Assembly (NCBI RefSeq): GCF_003545805.1 | Contig: NZ_NMQR01000024.1 | Span: forward strand, 1 to 64,000 | Source: Photorhabdus sp. CRCIA-P01 | Lineage (GTDB): Bacteria; Pseudomonadota; Gammaproteobacteria; Enterobacterales; Enterobacteriaceae | DNA: 64,000 nucleotides | Direction of reading: 5' to 3' | Shown here: piece after piece, positions 39,953-48,780 of the stretch | Layout: each line of letters starts with the position of its first letter | Numbering within the stretch: the stretch's first letter is position 1 | Program-made: the position numbers and the translations under genes | Notes under the pieces: generated by a model | Told to the model about the DNA's origin: nothing | The model's database searches: none | The model's input: only the letters and a program-made list of their open reading frames with translations

Positions 39953-42253
39953 ATGAAAAATAGCGGGAAACCACAAAAAACCTCAGCTACAGCGACGACA
40001 CAGCCAATTAATCGTACCCTTCATTATGCTTTATCGAGCATGATTATACTGAGTACTGGCCTGCCAGGTTATCTGGCTGCACAGGAAAATGGAGCTCAAA
40101 AAGCAAAAGAAAAACCGGAAAAATCAGAGAAAGTGATCACACTTTCTACACTTTCTGTTATTGGCGGATTGAATAATAGCGTCAGTGCTGGAAGCTCAGT
40201 ATTGAAAAAAGAGGATATTGAACGTACCCAGGCAGATAATATTGCCGAGCTGCTCGATCAACTTCCCGGCGTTTCTATGTCAGGATCGCCTCGTCCAGGC
40301 GGCCAAACCCTGAATATCTGGGGAATGGGTGATACAGAAGACGTTAAAGTCACCCTGGATGACGCACCGAAAGGCTTCGAGAAATATCGCCAAGGCTCTA
40401 TCTTTATTGAGCCGGAATTAATCAAACGAGTCGATGTCGATAAAGGCCCACATAATCTACTTGATGGTAATGGCGGATTTGGTGGAACAGTTAAAATTGT
40501 CACTAAAGATGCAAGTGATCTATTACAGCCTGGAGAAGATTTTGGTGGATTACTGAAATACAGCTATCACACCAATGACCGCCAAAATATTTATAGCAGC
40601 GCAATCTATGGCCGGACAATAGAAGGCTTTGCCGACGGCTTGTTATATATGAGTAAACGGGATGGCGGCAACATTAAACGGCCAGATGGTACCCGTTTTG
40701 CTTTCTCTAAAAGTGATCAGGCATCCTACTTACTGAAAACTAATTTTTACCTGAATGATACTCATACATTGACACTTTCTGCTATGCATTCTGATTCTGC
40801 TGGTTGGCAGCCATGGGCAGCAAAACGCAATGAAATAGTCGTCCCGTCAGAAGCCGAGGTTGAGAAATATGGTTGGAATGAAGCCTGGCGCCGTAAGTTG
40901 GTTTATCGTGATCAGACAGATCAAAACTACACCGCCAAGTGGAATATCGCACCGGAAGACAATCCGTTACTTAATCTGACAGTAACCTATGCCTATTCGA
41001 AAACAGAGCAGCATGATAAGCGCTCTAAAAAAGCCCACAGCGGTTTTATTGGTTCATTGGGAAATGAAAGCTGGATCGACTATGTCGATAACTTAGCAGA
41101 TATAAATAACAAAAGTGCTTTTATAACCGGGCCAATAGAACACACATTACTCGTTGGAACTCGTTGGCATAAAAATCAACGTAATACCCTTATGCATGAT
41201 AAAAGCAAAGACAAAAAACCTGAATATAATTATGGTTATTTTCAGCCAACCTACATGCCTTCAGGAGAGCAAAAAACGCGTAGTTTCTATTTGCAGGATG
41301 AAATGATTATCGGCAGCGTTACTGTGACGCCCGGTGTTCGCTATGACCATATCACCAATACCGGCAAACCCAATATCGCGGCAATCTACAATAATAGCTC
41401 ACCAAATGTAGGCCATGACTACAGCAGCGTCACCTATACCGGCTGGTCTCCACATTTAGGTATCATGTGGAAAGCAACACAAAACCTGTCACTATTTTCG
41501 GATGTCAGCCGGACATGGCGTGCGCCACTCGTGGATGAACAGTATGAAATGCAATATGCACAAGCGAGTGTCACGGCCACCAGCCGTAATTTAGATGTAG
41601 AAAGAGTGACGGGTTTACGCTTCGGTGCGATTCTGAATTTCAGTAACCTGCTGGCAGACCAAGATAGTTTGCAAATCCGTACGACTTTATTCCGTAACAG
41701 AGGCAAGGATGAAATATTTGTCCGTCGTGGAGTCGTGTGTAAATCACCGGATTGCGGAAAGCCTTTATCCAACTACCGTAATTTACCGGGATACACCATT
41801 CAGGGGCTGGAAATCGAGACTTTCTACGACAGCGATTACCTGTTTGGAAAACTTTCTTACTCAACTATCCGTGGTCAGAGGGATGCTTCACCACGCGATC
41901 CTTGGGGTAAAAAAACCTGGATTGCGGAAATTCCACCCACCGCTGCCCACACCATGTTAGGCATAAAAATCCCTCAATGGCAGATGTCTATGGGCTGGAC
42001 CGGCGATTTTGTCCGTAAGCAAGATAGATCGCCTAAAGATGGCGATCCCATGGCGGTACTTTGGTCAATACCTAAAAGCCAAGGTTACGTTCTGCACGGT
42101 TTGTTCGCCAGCTGGCAACCTGATTTCCAACAAGGTCTTGAAGCCCGTGTAACGGTAAATAACCTGTTTAATCATGATTATTACCCATATCTCAGTGAAT
42201 CTGTTTCCGGGGTTGGGCGTAACATTAAATTCAGTATCTCCCAGAAATTCTAA
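39953..42253 (+). CDS. TonB-dependent receptor, haemoglobin/heme type
   Basis: 766-aa outer-membrane receptor. Long signal region (hydrophobic AL...MIILSTGLPGYLAA, about 30-45), TonB box TLSVIGG (about 70), plug domain (LKKEDIERTQADNIAELLDQ; GGTVKIVTKD) and a 22-strand type beta-barrel ending in Phe (SISQKF). The overall pattern fits the haemoglobin/transferrin/lactoferrin receptor family; the conserved WRAP...RNLDVERV segment (about 520-550) stands where heme receptors have FRAP/NPNL. No N-terminal signalling domain. ATG at 39953 is preferred over 39941, where AGG touches the start codon. Ligand is inference. Confidence 0.85.
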   Translation: MKNSGKPQKTSATATTQPINRTLHYALSSMIILSTGLPGYLAAQENGAQKAKEKPEKSEKVITLSTLSVIGGLNNSVSAGSSVLKKEDIERTQADNIAELLDQLPGVSMSGSPRPGGQTLNIWGMGDTEDVKVTLDDAPKGFEKYRQGSIFIEPELIKRVDVDKGPHNLLDGNGGFGGTVKIVTKDASDLLQPGEDFGGLLKYSYHTNDRQNIYSSAIYGRTIEGFADGLLYMSKRDGGNIKRPDGTRFAFSKSDQASYLLKTNFYLNDTHTLTLSAMHSDSAGWQPWAAKRNEIVVPSEAEVEKYGWNEAWRRKLVYRDQTDQNYTAKWNIAPEDNPLLNLTVTYAYSKTEQHDKRSKKAHSGFIGSLGNESWIDYVDNLADINNKSAFITGPIEHTLLVGTRWHKNQRNTLMHDKSKDKKPEYNYGYFQPTYMPSGEQKTRSFYLQDEMIIGSVTVTPGVRYDHITNTGKPNIAAIYNNSSPNVGHDYSSVTYTGWSPHLGIMWKATQNLSLFSDVSRTWRAPLVDEQYEMQYAQASVTATSRNLDVERVTGLRFGAILNFSNLLADQDSLQIRTTLFRNRGKDEIFVRRGVVCKSPDCGKPLSNYRNLPGYTIQGLEIETFYDSDYLFGKLSYSTIRGQRDASPRDPWGKKTWIAEIPPTAAHTMLGIKIPQWQMSMGWTGDFVRKQDRSPKDGDPMAVLWSIPKSQGYVLHGLFASWQPDFQQGLEARVTVNNLFNHDYYPYLSESVSGVGRNIKFSISQKF

Positions 42254-42843
42254 TTTCTCACCTGATAGTTCCCTCTTTTTGAGGGAACTCAGACTGCTAA
42301 CCAACCCATTTAAAATTTCGTTTTATCGGAAACTCTTGATAGCGTGTTATCGGCTGATTCGTTTTCTCTAATGCTTTAATACATCAACGATGGTAAAAGT
42401 CTGGCAGATTAATCAGCCAGAACGGTTAAACGGGCATTTAAACGTTTAAACAAAACCGTGGAAAAACAACGTTATTGGAATGATTAAATCAATGTAAAAA
42501 AAATTTAAACCCGCGTATTTAAGGTGTTGGTTTTGCATAATAAATGCAACATAATAATGCCGCAAATAATCTGGTTAATATTCATTTAAATCATTTGTTT
42601 GCGGATTTTGTTACCCCTATTTTTAATGATTTAATCGGTTTATGAAAAAGTTTATTCCCCGGTTGAAAACGTTATTAAAATCGGTTTCTTGAAACTCTTT
42701 ATCTATGGGAACCTCAAAGATTGCCAAACAGCTAAAGATAGGCCGATAAACGGTCTACAAGATACTGGTTTCAGATTAAATATAGAGCTATATTTAGCCC
42801 TATATTTAGTATATTTTATAATTTTTCTGAACGGAGGTTTACC
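42254..42843. other. AT-rich left part of island B
   Basis: No gene. A GTTCCCTC/GAGGGAAC hairpin (42267-42290) follows the receptor gene. From about 42425 to 42680 the sequence matches, in inverted orientation, 10100-9838 of island A (blocks 42425-42530, 42536-42572 and 42645-42680). Confidence 0.7.
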
Positions 42844-43158
42844 ATGTTGCAGAAAGTCATGTGTGGCTACACAACAGCTATCAGTAAGTTTAAATCCAAT
42901 CCCAGTGCAGCACTGGCAGAAGCCCAGGGAGATGCTATTGCTGTTTCATCTAACAATCAGATCCAGTTTTACGCCGTTCCTGCCGCACTTTTTGAAGAAA
43001 TGAGCACACTTTGTGAATATGCACAACGGGGAAGTACGGAATTGAAAAGCATCCCGGCCAATTTCACCGGAGAAGGGCTAAATATGAATAAAATAACCAC
43101 TAAGATGGCTGCAAAAATCAAAGAAGGGATGGCCGGGGACTACGAAGAATGGTCGTAA
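42844..43158 (+). CDS. Phd/YefM-family antitoxin (YafN-like)
   Basis: 104 aa. The N-terminal part has the Phd/YefM/YafN layout: ISKFKSNPSAALAEAQGDAIAVSSNNQIQFYAVPAALFEEM (compare YafN ITELRKNPAKYFIDQPVAVLSNNRPAGYLLSASAFEAL). Good ribosome site CGGAGGT 8 nt upstream. Expected to bind DNA and neutralise a cognate toxin with its C-terminal tail (NMNKITTKMAAKIKEGMAGDYEEWS). The adjacent downstream gene is a YafO-like toxin, but 161 bp separate them instead of the usual overlap. Located inside island B. Confidence 0.82.
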   Translation: MLQKVMCGYTTAISKFKSNPSAALAEAQGDAIAVSSNNQIQFYAVPAALFEEMSTLCEYAQRGSTELKSIPANFTGEGLNMNKITTKMAAKIKEGMAGDYEEWS

Positions 43159-43201
43159 GATATGGACCTATCTCTCCGAAGAAAGGACACGACCAATCTT
43201 T

Positions 43202-43249
43202 AGTGATCTGCTGGTGATGAACAACGCCCTTCGTCTCCAGCAGATCATT
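43202..43249 (+). other. Long hairpin between antitoxin and toxin genes
   Basis: TGATCTGCTGG ... CCAGCAGATCA, an 11-bp inverted repeat with a 20-nt loop followed by TTTTCACC; immediately after it TTTTCAC-CTTA-GTGAAAA forms a second stem. It may attenuate toxin expression. Confidence 0.55.
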
Positions 43250-43319
43250 TTCACCTTAGTGAAAATGAAATAAAGAAAATAACGGAAAAGTCAATAAGCA
43301 ATTAAAAGGAAACTCTGCG

Positions 43320-43725
43320 GTGATAAGAATATTCACGCACAGTGTTTTAAAAGAGGCTTTAGGCGAACAGAAAACCAAGGCACTGGTTGATGACTTTCGG
43401 GCCTATAAAAGAGGGAAAAGGCTTACCCATTACCTTTGGTCGAGACGTTCCCTACCGGTTTACGCATAATCGATCTTACCTTGAATTGCAGCACCTGCAT
43501 TTCAAAGACGAAGGATTTCCACTCAAACTGGTGCAATTTAAACGAACCAGTGGTTATGTTTTGGTTTATTGCCTTGGTTTTTTCGACGCCAACACCTATC
43601 TGTTAATCGCGATTATCAAACACTGGGATCACAACAAGCCCAATGATGTAGCTGAAACGGACAGGGATATCCATTTAATGAACGAGCTGGAAAAAATTGC
43701 CGAAGGCTTTCGGGAAAAATACTAG
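43320..43725 (+). pseudogene. YafO-like mRNA interferase toxin, frameshifted
   Basis: From GTG 43320 the frame gives VIRIFTHSVLKEALGEQ...VDDFRAYKRGK and stops at 43467; the family then continues in the +1 frame as GKGLPITFGRDVPYRF ... VLVYCLGFFDANTYLLIAI ... EKIAEGFREKY to 43725. E. coli YafO has the same order (FISYKRDG-LPDIFGRDALY, HLVYCQGAFDEQAWLLIAIL, MAEAFRMRF). The break is at AAAA in GGGAAAAGGC (43422-43431): one A too many. It may be a true pseudogene, a sequencing error in a homopolymer, or +1 programmed frameshifting. YafO toxins cleave mRNA on the ribosome. Confidence 0.8.
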
Positions 43726-43763
43726 TCTGACGGTAACAAGTGAACATTTGTTACTCCGATTTT

Positions 43764-43889
43764 TCATGATTGATGATTTAATTGGTTTAATTGGTTTAAT
43801 TGGTTTAATTGGTTTAATTGGTTTAATAAGGTTTTAATCGTTGCTTTTACTACTCTTAATACCTGTTTTATATTAAGTTTAATCATCAT
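43764..43889 (-). CDS. Possible 41-residue peptide with NQL repeats
   Basis: ATG ATG start, then a basic amphipathic-looking stretch MMIKLNIKQVLRVVKATIKT followed by LL, five NQL triplets and NHQS, ending TGA. The 9-bp DNA repeat is exactly in frame. A consensus promoter lies 33 bp upstream. No clear Shine-Dalgarno and no known homologue, so translation is uncertain. It may equally be a non-coding transcript antisense to DNA downstream of the toxin gene. Confidence 0.3.
   Translation of the reverse strand: MMIKLNIKQVLRVVKATIKTLLNQLNQLNQLNQLNQLNHQS
43777..43827. repeat. 9-bp tandem repeat (TTTAATTGG)
   Basis: Five perfect copies of TTTAATTGG plus a sixth partial TTTAAT. A prime site for slipped-strand copy-number change. 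Confidence 0.95.
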
Positions 43890-43921
43890 GGTATATTGTG
43901 TTTCACGTTTAATCAACGTTA

Positions 43922-43948
43922 ATTATACTTGCTTTTTATCTTTGTCAA
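43922..43948 (-). promoter_or_regulatory. Consensus-hexamer sigma-70 promoter in island B
   Basis: Minus strand TTGACA-N15-TATAAT. Both hexamers are perfect, the spacer is two short of optimum. It points at the 41-residue frame. Confidence 0.6.
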
Positions 43949-44187
43949 TGCTGTTTTACTGGCAATTTTAAACAGTTTTCATAAGTTACCCTCCTTTCTT
44001 TTATCTTCATAAATCAACCAGTAAATAGCTTGACGGTATAAATATGCCCCTTTATATTTTTTCGGATAATATTATTTTTTTCGCTGATTTATTTTCAATT
44101 TTCTGTTAATGGTTAATGGATTTCGATTAAATTTGATTAACGCCTTTTTAAAAAAACGCACTTATAGTTAAATCTGCCGCCGTCTTT

Positions 44188-44314
44188 TATACCTAATAGA
44201 TTTCGAGTTGCAGCGCGGCGGCAAGTGAACGAATCCCCAGTCACATAGATAACTATGTGACTGGGGTGAGTGAAAGTAGCCAACAAAGCAGCAGCTTGAA
44301 AGATGAAGGGTATA
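44188..44314 (-). repeat. ERIC element 3, inserted in the H-NS-like remnant
   Basis: 127 bp, inverted relative to the other two (TATACCTAATAGATTTCGAG ... GATGAAGGGTATA). It interrupts the reading frame right after the segment GFDFNTGNIP of the H-NS-like remnant. Confidence 0.94.
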
Positions 44315-44590
44315 TTACCGGTATTAAAATCAAAGCCCATTTCTTTAATAGTTTTTAATACTGCTAAATGTTTTTGTGCTCTTTTTCTGCCAATCAGGTT
44401 TAATCAAAAGGCTTATCGGCTTTTTTTAACAATTATCTTTGATTTTTCGAAAGCCTCTTGTAATCATGCAAAAATGTAAAATCTTTTTTTGAGAAAACTT
44501 TTTAATGCGGCTAATCCTGTTAAATGTTTTTATATAATATTCCTGTTATTTGGTTAACCCAGTTATTTCGTCACCTTATTAATCAATTTA
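44188..44590 (-). pseudogene. Decayed H-NS-family gene
   Basis: Minus-strand DNA aligns with the 8504 gene: the leader ATAAGGTGACGAAATA replaces AACAAGGTGACAAAATG (start codon lost), several stops follow, and the middle KHLAVLKTIKEMGFDFNTGNIP corresponds to KRLEILRLIEETGLNLNTINIP. ERIC element 3 truncates it there and the DNA-binding domain is not recognisable beyond. Upstream DNA 44570-44762 matches the promoter region of the intact gene. Confidence 0.75.
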
Positions 44591-44762
44591 AAACCCATTT
44601 TTTCTGATGTTTTCTCTTTCAATGCCAGTATAGCATCGAATTTTTTACCCGATTTAAAAAATCTTTAATCATTGATTTTCACCTTTAATGATTAAAGTTT
44701 TATCTGTTTTTTCATAACACACTTACGCTTTTTTCCCGATTTTAAAACCACATTGACAGCCA

Positions 44763-44966
44763 ATGGTTACATTTGAACAGCTTGAAAAGCTCGCCATCAC
44801 TCTTGATAAATTGCCAGTCCAAGTAAAAAGAGCTTTTTTGCTGGCACAGCTACAAGGACTGCGTTATAGCGAAATAGCTAATCAACTTCAGGTTTCTTCC
44901 AGTTCAGTAAAACAGTATTTGCAACGAGCACATAACAAATGTAAAAAAATTCAAATTCTCACTTAA
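44763..44966 (+). pseudogene. FecI-like sigma factor fragment (region 4)
   Basis: 67 residues with LEKLAITLDKLPVQVKRAFLLAQLQGLRYSEIANQLQVSSSSVKQYLQRAHNKC, the region 4 helix-turn-helix of iron-starvation ECF sigma factors (FecI: RAAFLLSQVDGLTYSEIAAELGVSISSVKKYVAKA). Region 2 is missing and no ribosome site is seen. The fragment begins exactly where homology to island A ends (44762), so it probably marks the insertion point. Together with the upstream TonB receptor it hints at a former iron- or heme-signalling locus. Confidence 0.78.
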
Positions 44967-45068
44967 AATTCAAAAAACCGTGTTACATTCAAAATTGATT
45001 TCATTAAGAAATCATTAATAAAGTTAATTATTTTAATTTAACTATAATTGGATATTATGGAGAAAACG

Positions 45069-45944
45069 ATGCGACACGGAATTACCGCTACAATCCTACT
45101 TTGCTGCTCTGCCAGCGCTTTCGCAACAACACCACAAATTATCGCTCATCGTGCTGGTACAGGCGATGCACCTGAAAATACCGAGTACGCAATTTCCAAA
45201 TCCTTAGAAAATAAAGCCGATGCTATTTGGATCACTGTTCAGCTTTCAAAGGATGGTATTCCAGTACTCTATCGTCCATCAGACCTAAATAGCTTGACCA
45301 ATAAAAGTGGACTCGTTTCTGGTTATAAAGCAAGTCAGTTGGCTAAATTTGATGCCGGTTACAAATTTGGCTCTGATAGTGATCATCCATTCCGTAATAA
45401 AGGGTTAGGTATTCCAACACTGGAACAAGTCTTAAAAAAATATCCAGATACTTTCTTCTATATTGATCTGAAATCACCGGATGCAGACCCAACACAGCAA
45501 GCCAAAACACTAGAAAAAGTACTGACCAAACAAAAAGCGCTTGCCCGTACCCGTTTCTATTCCACTAACGAAACTTACCTTAACGCATTGCCAACAACAA
45601 TTCAGCGTTTTGAAAACCGTGATAAAACCCGCACCATGCTGGCAAATATCACAATGGCTCACCAATGTGACATCCCTACCAATACCGACACCGCTCGCTG
45701 GTATGGTTTGGAAATGCGCCGTAACGTAGAAGTTGTTGAGAAATATACTCTCGGTGAAGCACGTTCTAAATCAGTATTGTCATGGGATAAGGAAGCAATG
45801 AAGTGTTTCCGGGCTAAAGGTGGTGCAAACATCATTTTATTTGGCATTAAAACCAAAGAAGATTTCAAACAGGCTAAAGAGCTCGGTGCCGATGGTGTGC
45901 TGGTGGATTCTCCCAAGCTGTTCAGTGCCTTTAAAACAAAATAA
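45069..45944 (+). CDS. Secreted glycerophosphodiester phosphodiesterase-like protein
   Basis: 291 aa from this ATG (GGAG 7 nt upstream); signal peptide MRHGITATILLCCSASAFA. GDPD-type TIM barrel: IIAHRAGTGDAPENTEYAI (catalytic His, Glu and Asn, about 25-43), and C-terminal LGADGVLVDSPKLF. The usual E-x-D metal pair after the first strand (normally ExDVxxTKDG) reads IWITVQLSKDGIPVLYRP, so one or both acidic ligands are replaced; activity is therefore uncertain. Possible role in scavenging phospholipid headgroups. Followed by a strong terminator. Confidence 0.85.
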   Translation: MRHGITATILLCCSASAFATTPQIIAHRAGTGDAPENTEYAISKSLENKADAIWITVQLSKDGIPVLYRPSDLNSLTNKSGLVSGYKASQLAKFDAGYKFGSDSDHPFRNKGLGIPTLEQVLKKYPDTFFYIDLKSPDADPTQQAKTLEKVLTKQKALARTRFYSTNETYLNALPTTIQRFENRDKTRTMLANITMAHQCDIPTNTDTARWYGLEMRRNVEVVEKYTLGEARSKSVLSWDKEAMKCFRAKGGANIILFGIKTKEDFKQAKELGADGVLVDSPKLFSAFKTK

Positions 45945-46040
45945 GAATTGGCGATTCCCAGAAAAAAACTCCCCCAGTCATTATGTTGAAGGAACACTTT
46001 TCCCTATCAGATAAAACCCTATATAGACAGAACAAAACAG

Positions 46041-46066
46041 AACCCGCAATTTTTTGCGGGTTTTTG
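46041..46066 (+). terminator. Terminator after the phosphodiesterase gene
   Basis: AACCCGCAA-TTTT-TTGCGGGTT plus T run, 97 bp after the stop. Confidence 0.9.
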
Positions 46067-46103
46067 CTGCTGAGGCGCATTTTCCAAGTTCAAAATGAGA
46101 TTT

Positions 46104-48044
46104 TCAGTAATCAACCCCCAATTTCTTTAAACGTGAGATCAATGTCGTTGGGTTCATTCCCAACAATTTTGCTGCACCGTCATCACCAAAAATTTTCCCT
46201 TTGCATTGTTTAACGGCAAGAGAGAGATTTTTAATTTCCAACTCTTTCAGCTGTTGCATGGTCAGCACGTCTTCGATTTGTTGAAGTTCATTGTAAATAT
46301 TCTGGGGCGTAGTTTCATTTTGCGGTTGATCTTGTTCCAGCAAATATTTAAAGGAAACAGCGCCTTGTTTTGCGGTAATGAGTGCGCGTTCAATGACATT
46401 TTGCAGCTCACGGATATTGCCAGGCCAGTCATATTGCTGTAGCCCCAAAATATGCTTTTGTGAAAATGGTAGATAATTAATTTTACGCTTGTCACAAATC
46501 AACTTAGTAAAATGTGTAACCAAAAGTGGAATATCTTCTTTACGGTCACGTAAGGCAGGTGCATAAATCGGGAATACATTTAAACGGAAATACAGGTCTT
46601 CACGAAAGCATTTGTGTTTAACTTCTTCTTTTAAATTGCGGTTAGTGGCGGCAATAATCCGCACATCCACAAGCCGCGTTTTTTCTTCGCCGACCCGCTC
46701 AAAAGTGCCTTCTTGCAATACACGCAGCAGTTTACTTTGTAGCTCGATAGGAATTTCACCAATTTCATCTAAAAACAATGTGCCTTGGTCTGCCAATTCA
46801 AAACGCCCGACACGGTCACGCACAGCCCCAGTAAATGCACCTTTGACATGTCCGAAAAATTCACTTTCAAACAGTTCCGAAGGAATAGCGGCACAATTAA
46901 CCCGAATAAGTGGTTGCTGTTTACGGTGACTGGATTGGTGAATGGCACGGGCAATCAGTTCTTTGCCTGTACCTGATTCACCATAAATCATCACGTTGGC
47001 ATCAGTTGAGGCGACCACCTCGATTTTTTCAATAATCTGTAAAATGGATGCACTGCTGCCAATAATTTCATGATATTGATTTTCTTGTAAAATTTCTTCT
47101 TGCAGATATTCATTTTGCTGTTCCAGGCGGCTTTTTAAATCTTGCAGTTCTTCAAGAGCATGGGTCAGTTGCCTTTCGGTATTCAGCCGATCGGTAATAT
47201 CGCGGAACACCACTACCGCGCCAATAATTTCACTGTCACGAATCACTGGGGTACTGGTAAATTCCACCGGAAAGCAACTGCCATCACGGCGCCAAAAAAT
47301 TTCCTGAATACCTTCATGTACAATACCATCATGTACCGCCGCATAAATCGGGCACTCTTCTTCAGGATAGGGTTCGCCATTTTCATGAGTATGGTGATGA
47401 ATCCTATGGATATTGTCACTCAATACATCTTCTGGTTGCAGTCCCAACATTTTAGCCCCGACAGGGTTAATAAAGGTACATAAGCCTTGTTTGTTAATAC
47501 TGTAAATACCGTCACCGACTGAACTCAGTAATAAATGCTTGCCTGTGTCGGAGTCAATAAACAGTTCTTGCAAGGCTTGCGATTCTTTTAAACCTGTGCC
47601 AATGACTTTATCAGCATTTGTATTGAGTTGGCGCAGCTCTAAATCTTTGACATCCACCAGCGACCATATCAGCAAGGTTTTGTTTTTATAGGGCAATGAA
47701 ATGGAAGTAATATCCAACTGGATTTTTTCACCATTTTTATCAAAGACATACAACTCATTGTTCCAGGCCCAACCTTTTGCCAAAGCGCCTTCGGTAAATG
47801 CCATAAGGTATGGCAGTTGTCTGAAATGACCAAAAATGGAAGTCACCGTTTTTTGAATAATTTCATGACGTTCATAGCGTAATAGTTGGGTGGCACTGAT
47901 ATTCACATCAATAAACTGGTTTTGATGTGGGTCTAGCACAATTAATGCCTGTGACGTGTGTTCAAATACCAACGGGCGAATCGAATCTTCAGAAACTACC
48001 CAGTCCGAGATAAAGTCAGTTGTATTCATACTATGAATTTTCAT
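46104..48044 (-). CDS. Sigma-54-dependent activator with PAS domains
   Basis: 646-aa enhancer-binding protein. Two PAS domains (about 25-130 and 165-290), a coiled coil (about 290-325), AAA+ domain with GESGTGKE (about 355), the sigma-54 contact GAFTGA (about 401) and FLDEIGEIP (about 421), and a C-terminal Fis-type HTH ending [27 protein letters not shown]. No phosphoreceiver domain, so a PAS-bound ligand or redox signal is likely. It is divergent from the nitrilase cluster, which has a -24/-12 promoter, so it almost certainly activates that cluster. The alternative start at 48029 is possible. Confidence 0.92.
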   Translation of the reverse strand: MKIHSMNTTDFISDWVVSEDSIRPLVFEHTSQALIVLDPHQNQFIDVNISATQLLRYERHEIIQKTVTSIFGHFRQLPYLMAFTEGALAKGWAWNNELYVFDKNGEKIQLDITSISLPYKNKTLLIWSLVDVKDLELRQLNTNADKVIGTGLKESQALQELFIDSDTGKHLLLSSVGDGIYSINKQGLCTFINPVGAKMLGLQPEDVLSDNIHRIHHHTHENGEPYPEEECPIYAAVHDGIVHEGIQEIFWRRDGSCFPVEFTSTPVIRDSEIIGAVVVFRDITDRLNTERQLTHALEELQDLKSRLEQQNEYLQEEILQENQYHEIIGSSASILQIIEKIEVVASTDANVMIYGESGTGKELIARAIHQSSHRKQQPLIRVNCAAIPSELFESEFFGHVKGAFTGAVRDRVGRFELADQGTLFLDEIGEIPIELQSKLLRVLQEGTFERVGEEKTRLVDVRIIAATNRNLKEEVKHKCFREDLYFRLNVFPIYAPALRDRKEDIPLLVTHFTKLICDKRKINYLPFSQKHILGLQQYDWPGNIRELQNVIERALITAKQGAVSFKYLLEQDQPQNETTPQNIYNELQQIEDVLTMQQLKELEIKNLSLAVKQCKGKIFGDDGAAKLLGMNPTTLISRLKKLGVDY

Positions 48045-48071
48045 AATTTAAGTTATGGAATTTCATAATAC

Positions 48072-48085
48072 TACGAAAAATCGTA
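48072..48085. promoter_or_regulatory. Palindrome, candidate activator site
   Basis: TACGA-AAAA-TCGTA, a perfect dyad about 115 bp upstream of the -24/-12 promoter and close to the activator's own start. Suitable place for an upstream activating sequence; no direct evidence. Confidence 0.45.
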
Positions 48086-48185
48086 ACTGCCCAGCAGTTC
48101 AATTTATCTCCAAAAAAATATTTTTATAGAAATTAAATGTTATTTTTCAATTTGATAGTAATTAACCTCCGCCAAAAAGTATAAC

Positions 48186-48203
48186 TTGGCACAACTCTCG
48201 CAT
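48186..48203 (+). promoter_or_regulatory. Sigma-54 (-24/-12) promoter of the Nit1C cluster
   Basis: TTGGCACAACTCTCGCAT: GG and GC elements separated by exactly 10 bp, matching TGGCAC-N5-TTGCA at most positions; 65 bp upstream of the first cluster gene. Confidence 0.85.
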
Positions 48204-48267
48204 TAATACAGTCAGACTAGACTACATGTTGGTTCATTCCCAAATAACATTGAACTAGGAGGCTGCT

Positions 48268-48750
48268 ATGCCAAACATTGATATCGAACAATATAAAGAT
48301 GGTGATTTTCTCGTTGATTATGAAGAAAAAGTGTTTGAGGAAGTCAAAGCCCTGCCAGGTGAAAAAGCATTGGTGACTTTCCATACTGTTGCATTTGAGG
48401 GATCAATTGGACTGGTCAATGTGTTACAGGCAAAACGTTTATTGCGCAAAGGCTTTGAAACCAAAATCTTGCTTTACGGCCCAGGCGTGCAGTTGGGTGT
48501 ACAACGTGGTTTTCCAACTTTAGGGGCAGAAGCTTTTCCGGGTCTCTTAGCCGTCAATAATCAGTTGAAAGCCTTTATGGAAGAGGGTGGCGAAGTCTAT
48601 GCTTGCCGTTTTGCATTGCAAGCGATGTATGGTCAAACCGAAAAAGCACTTATTCCAGGGATTCGTCCTATTAATCCACTGGATGTGATGGACTTAAAAC
48701 TGCTAATGCGTCGTGACAATGCCTTAATCATTGATACTTGGACTGTCTAA
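48268..48750 (+). CDS. nitB: Nit1C protein NitB (MSMEG_0572/Sll0783 family)
   Basis: 160-aa protein of the Sll0783/MSMEG_0572 nitrogen-starvation response family, related in fold to DsrE-like proteins. Recognised by [22 protein letters not shown]... and [43 protein letters not shown] (about 36-78). Function unknown; it is the constant first partner of Nit1-type nitrilases. AGGAGG precedes the start. First gene behind the sigma-54 promoter. Confidence 0.9.
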   Translation: MPNIDIEQYKDGDFLVDYEEKVFEEVKALPGEKALVTFHTVAFEGSIGLVNVLQAKRLLRKGFETKILLYGPGVQLGVQRGFPTLGAEAFPGLLAVNNQLKAFMEEGGEVYACRFALQAMYGQTEKALIPGIRPINPLDVMDLKLLMRRDNALIIDTWTV

Positions 48751-48780
48751 GTAAACATAAACTATGAGGGGGATAAGGTT

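Larger units (their letters stand above)
43726..44313. other. AT-rich central part of island B
   Basis: No large gene. It contains the 9-bp tandem repeat (43777-43827), a small minus-strand reading frame with a consensus promoter (43764-43948), and ERIC element 3. The part at 43790-43905 aligns, inverted, with 9520-9430 of island A. Confidence 0.65.

Noticed and set aside
43777-43827. Short tandem repeat as a CRISPR or iteron array
   Set aside because: Nine-bp head-to-tail units without spacers, and no replication or cas genes nearby.
44137-44340. 67-codon minus-strand frame
   Set aside because: It is a chance fusion of the H-NS-like remnant (first ten residues) with ERIC element 3; covered by the pseudogene and repeat entries.
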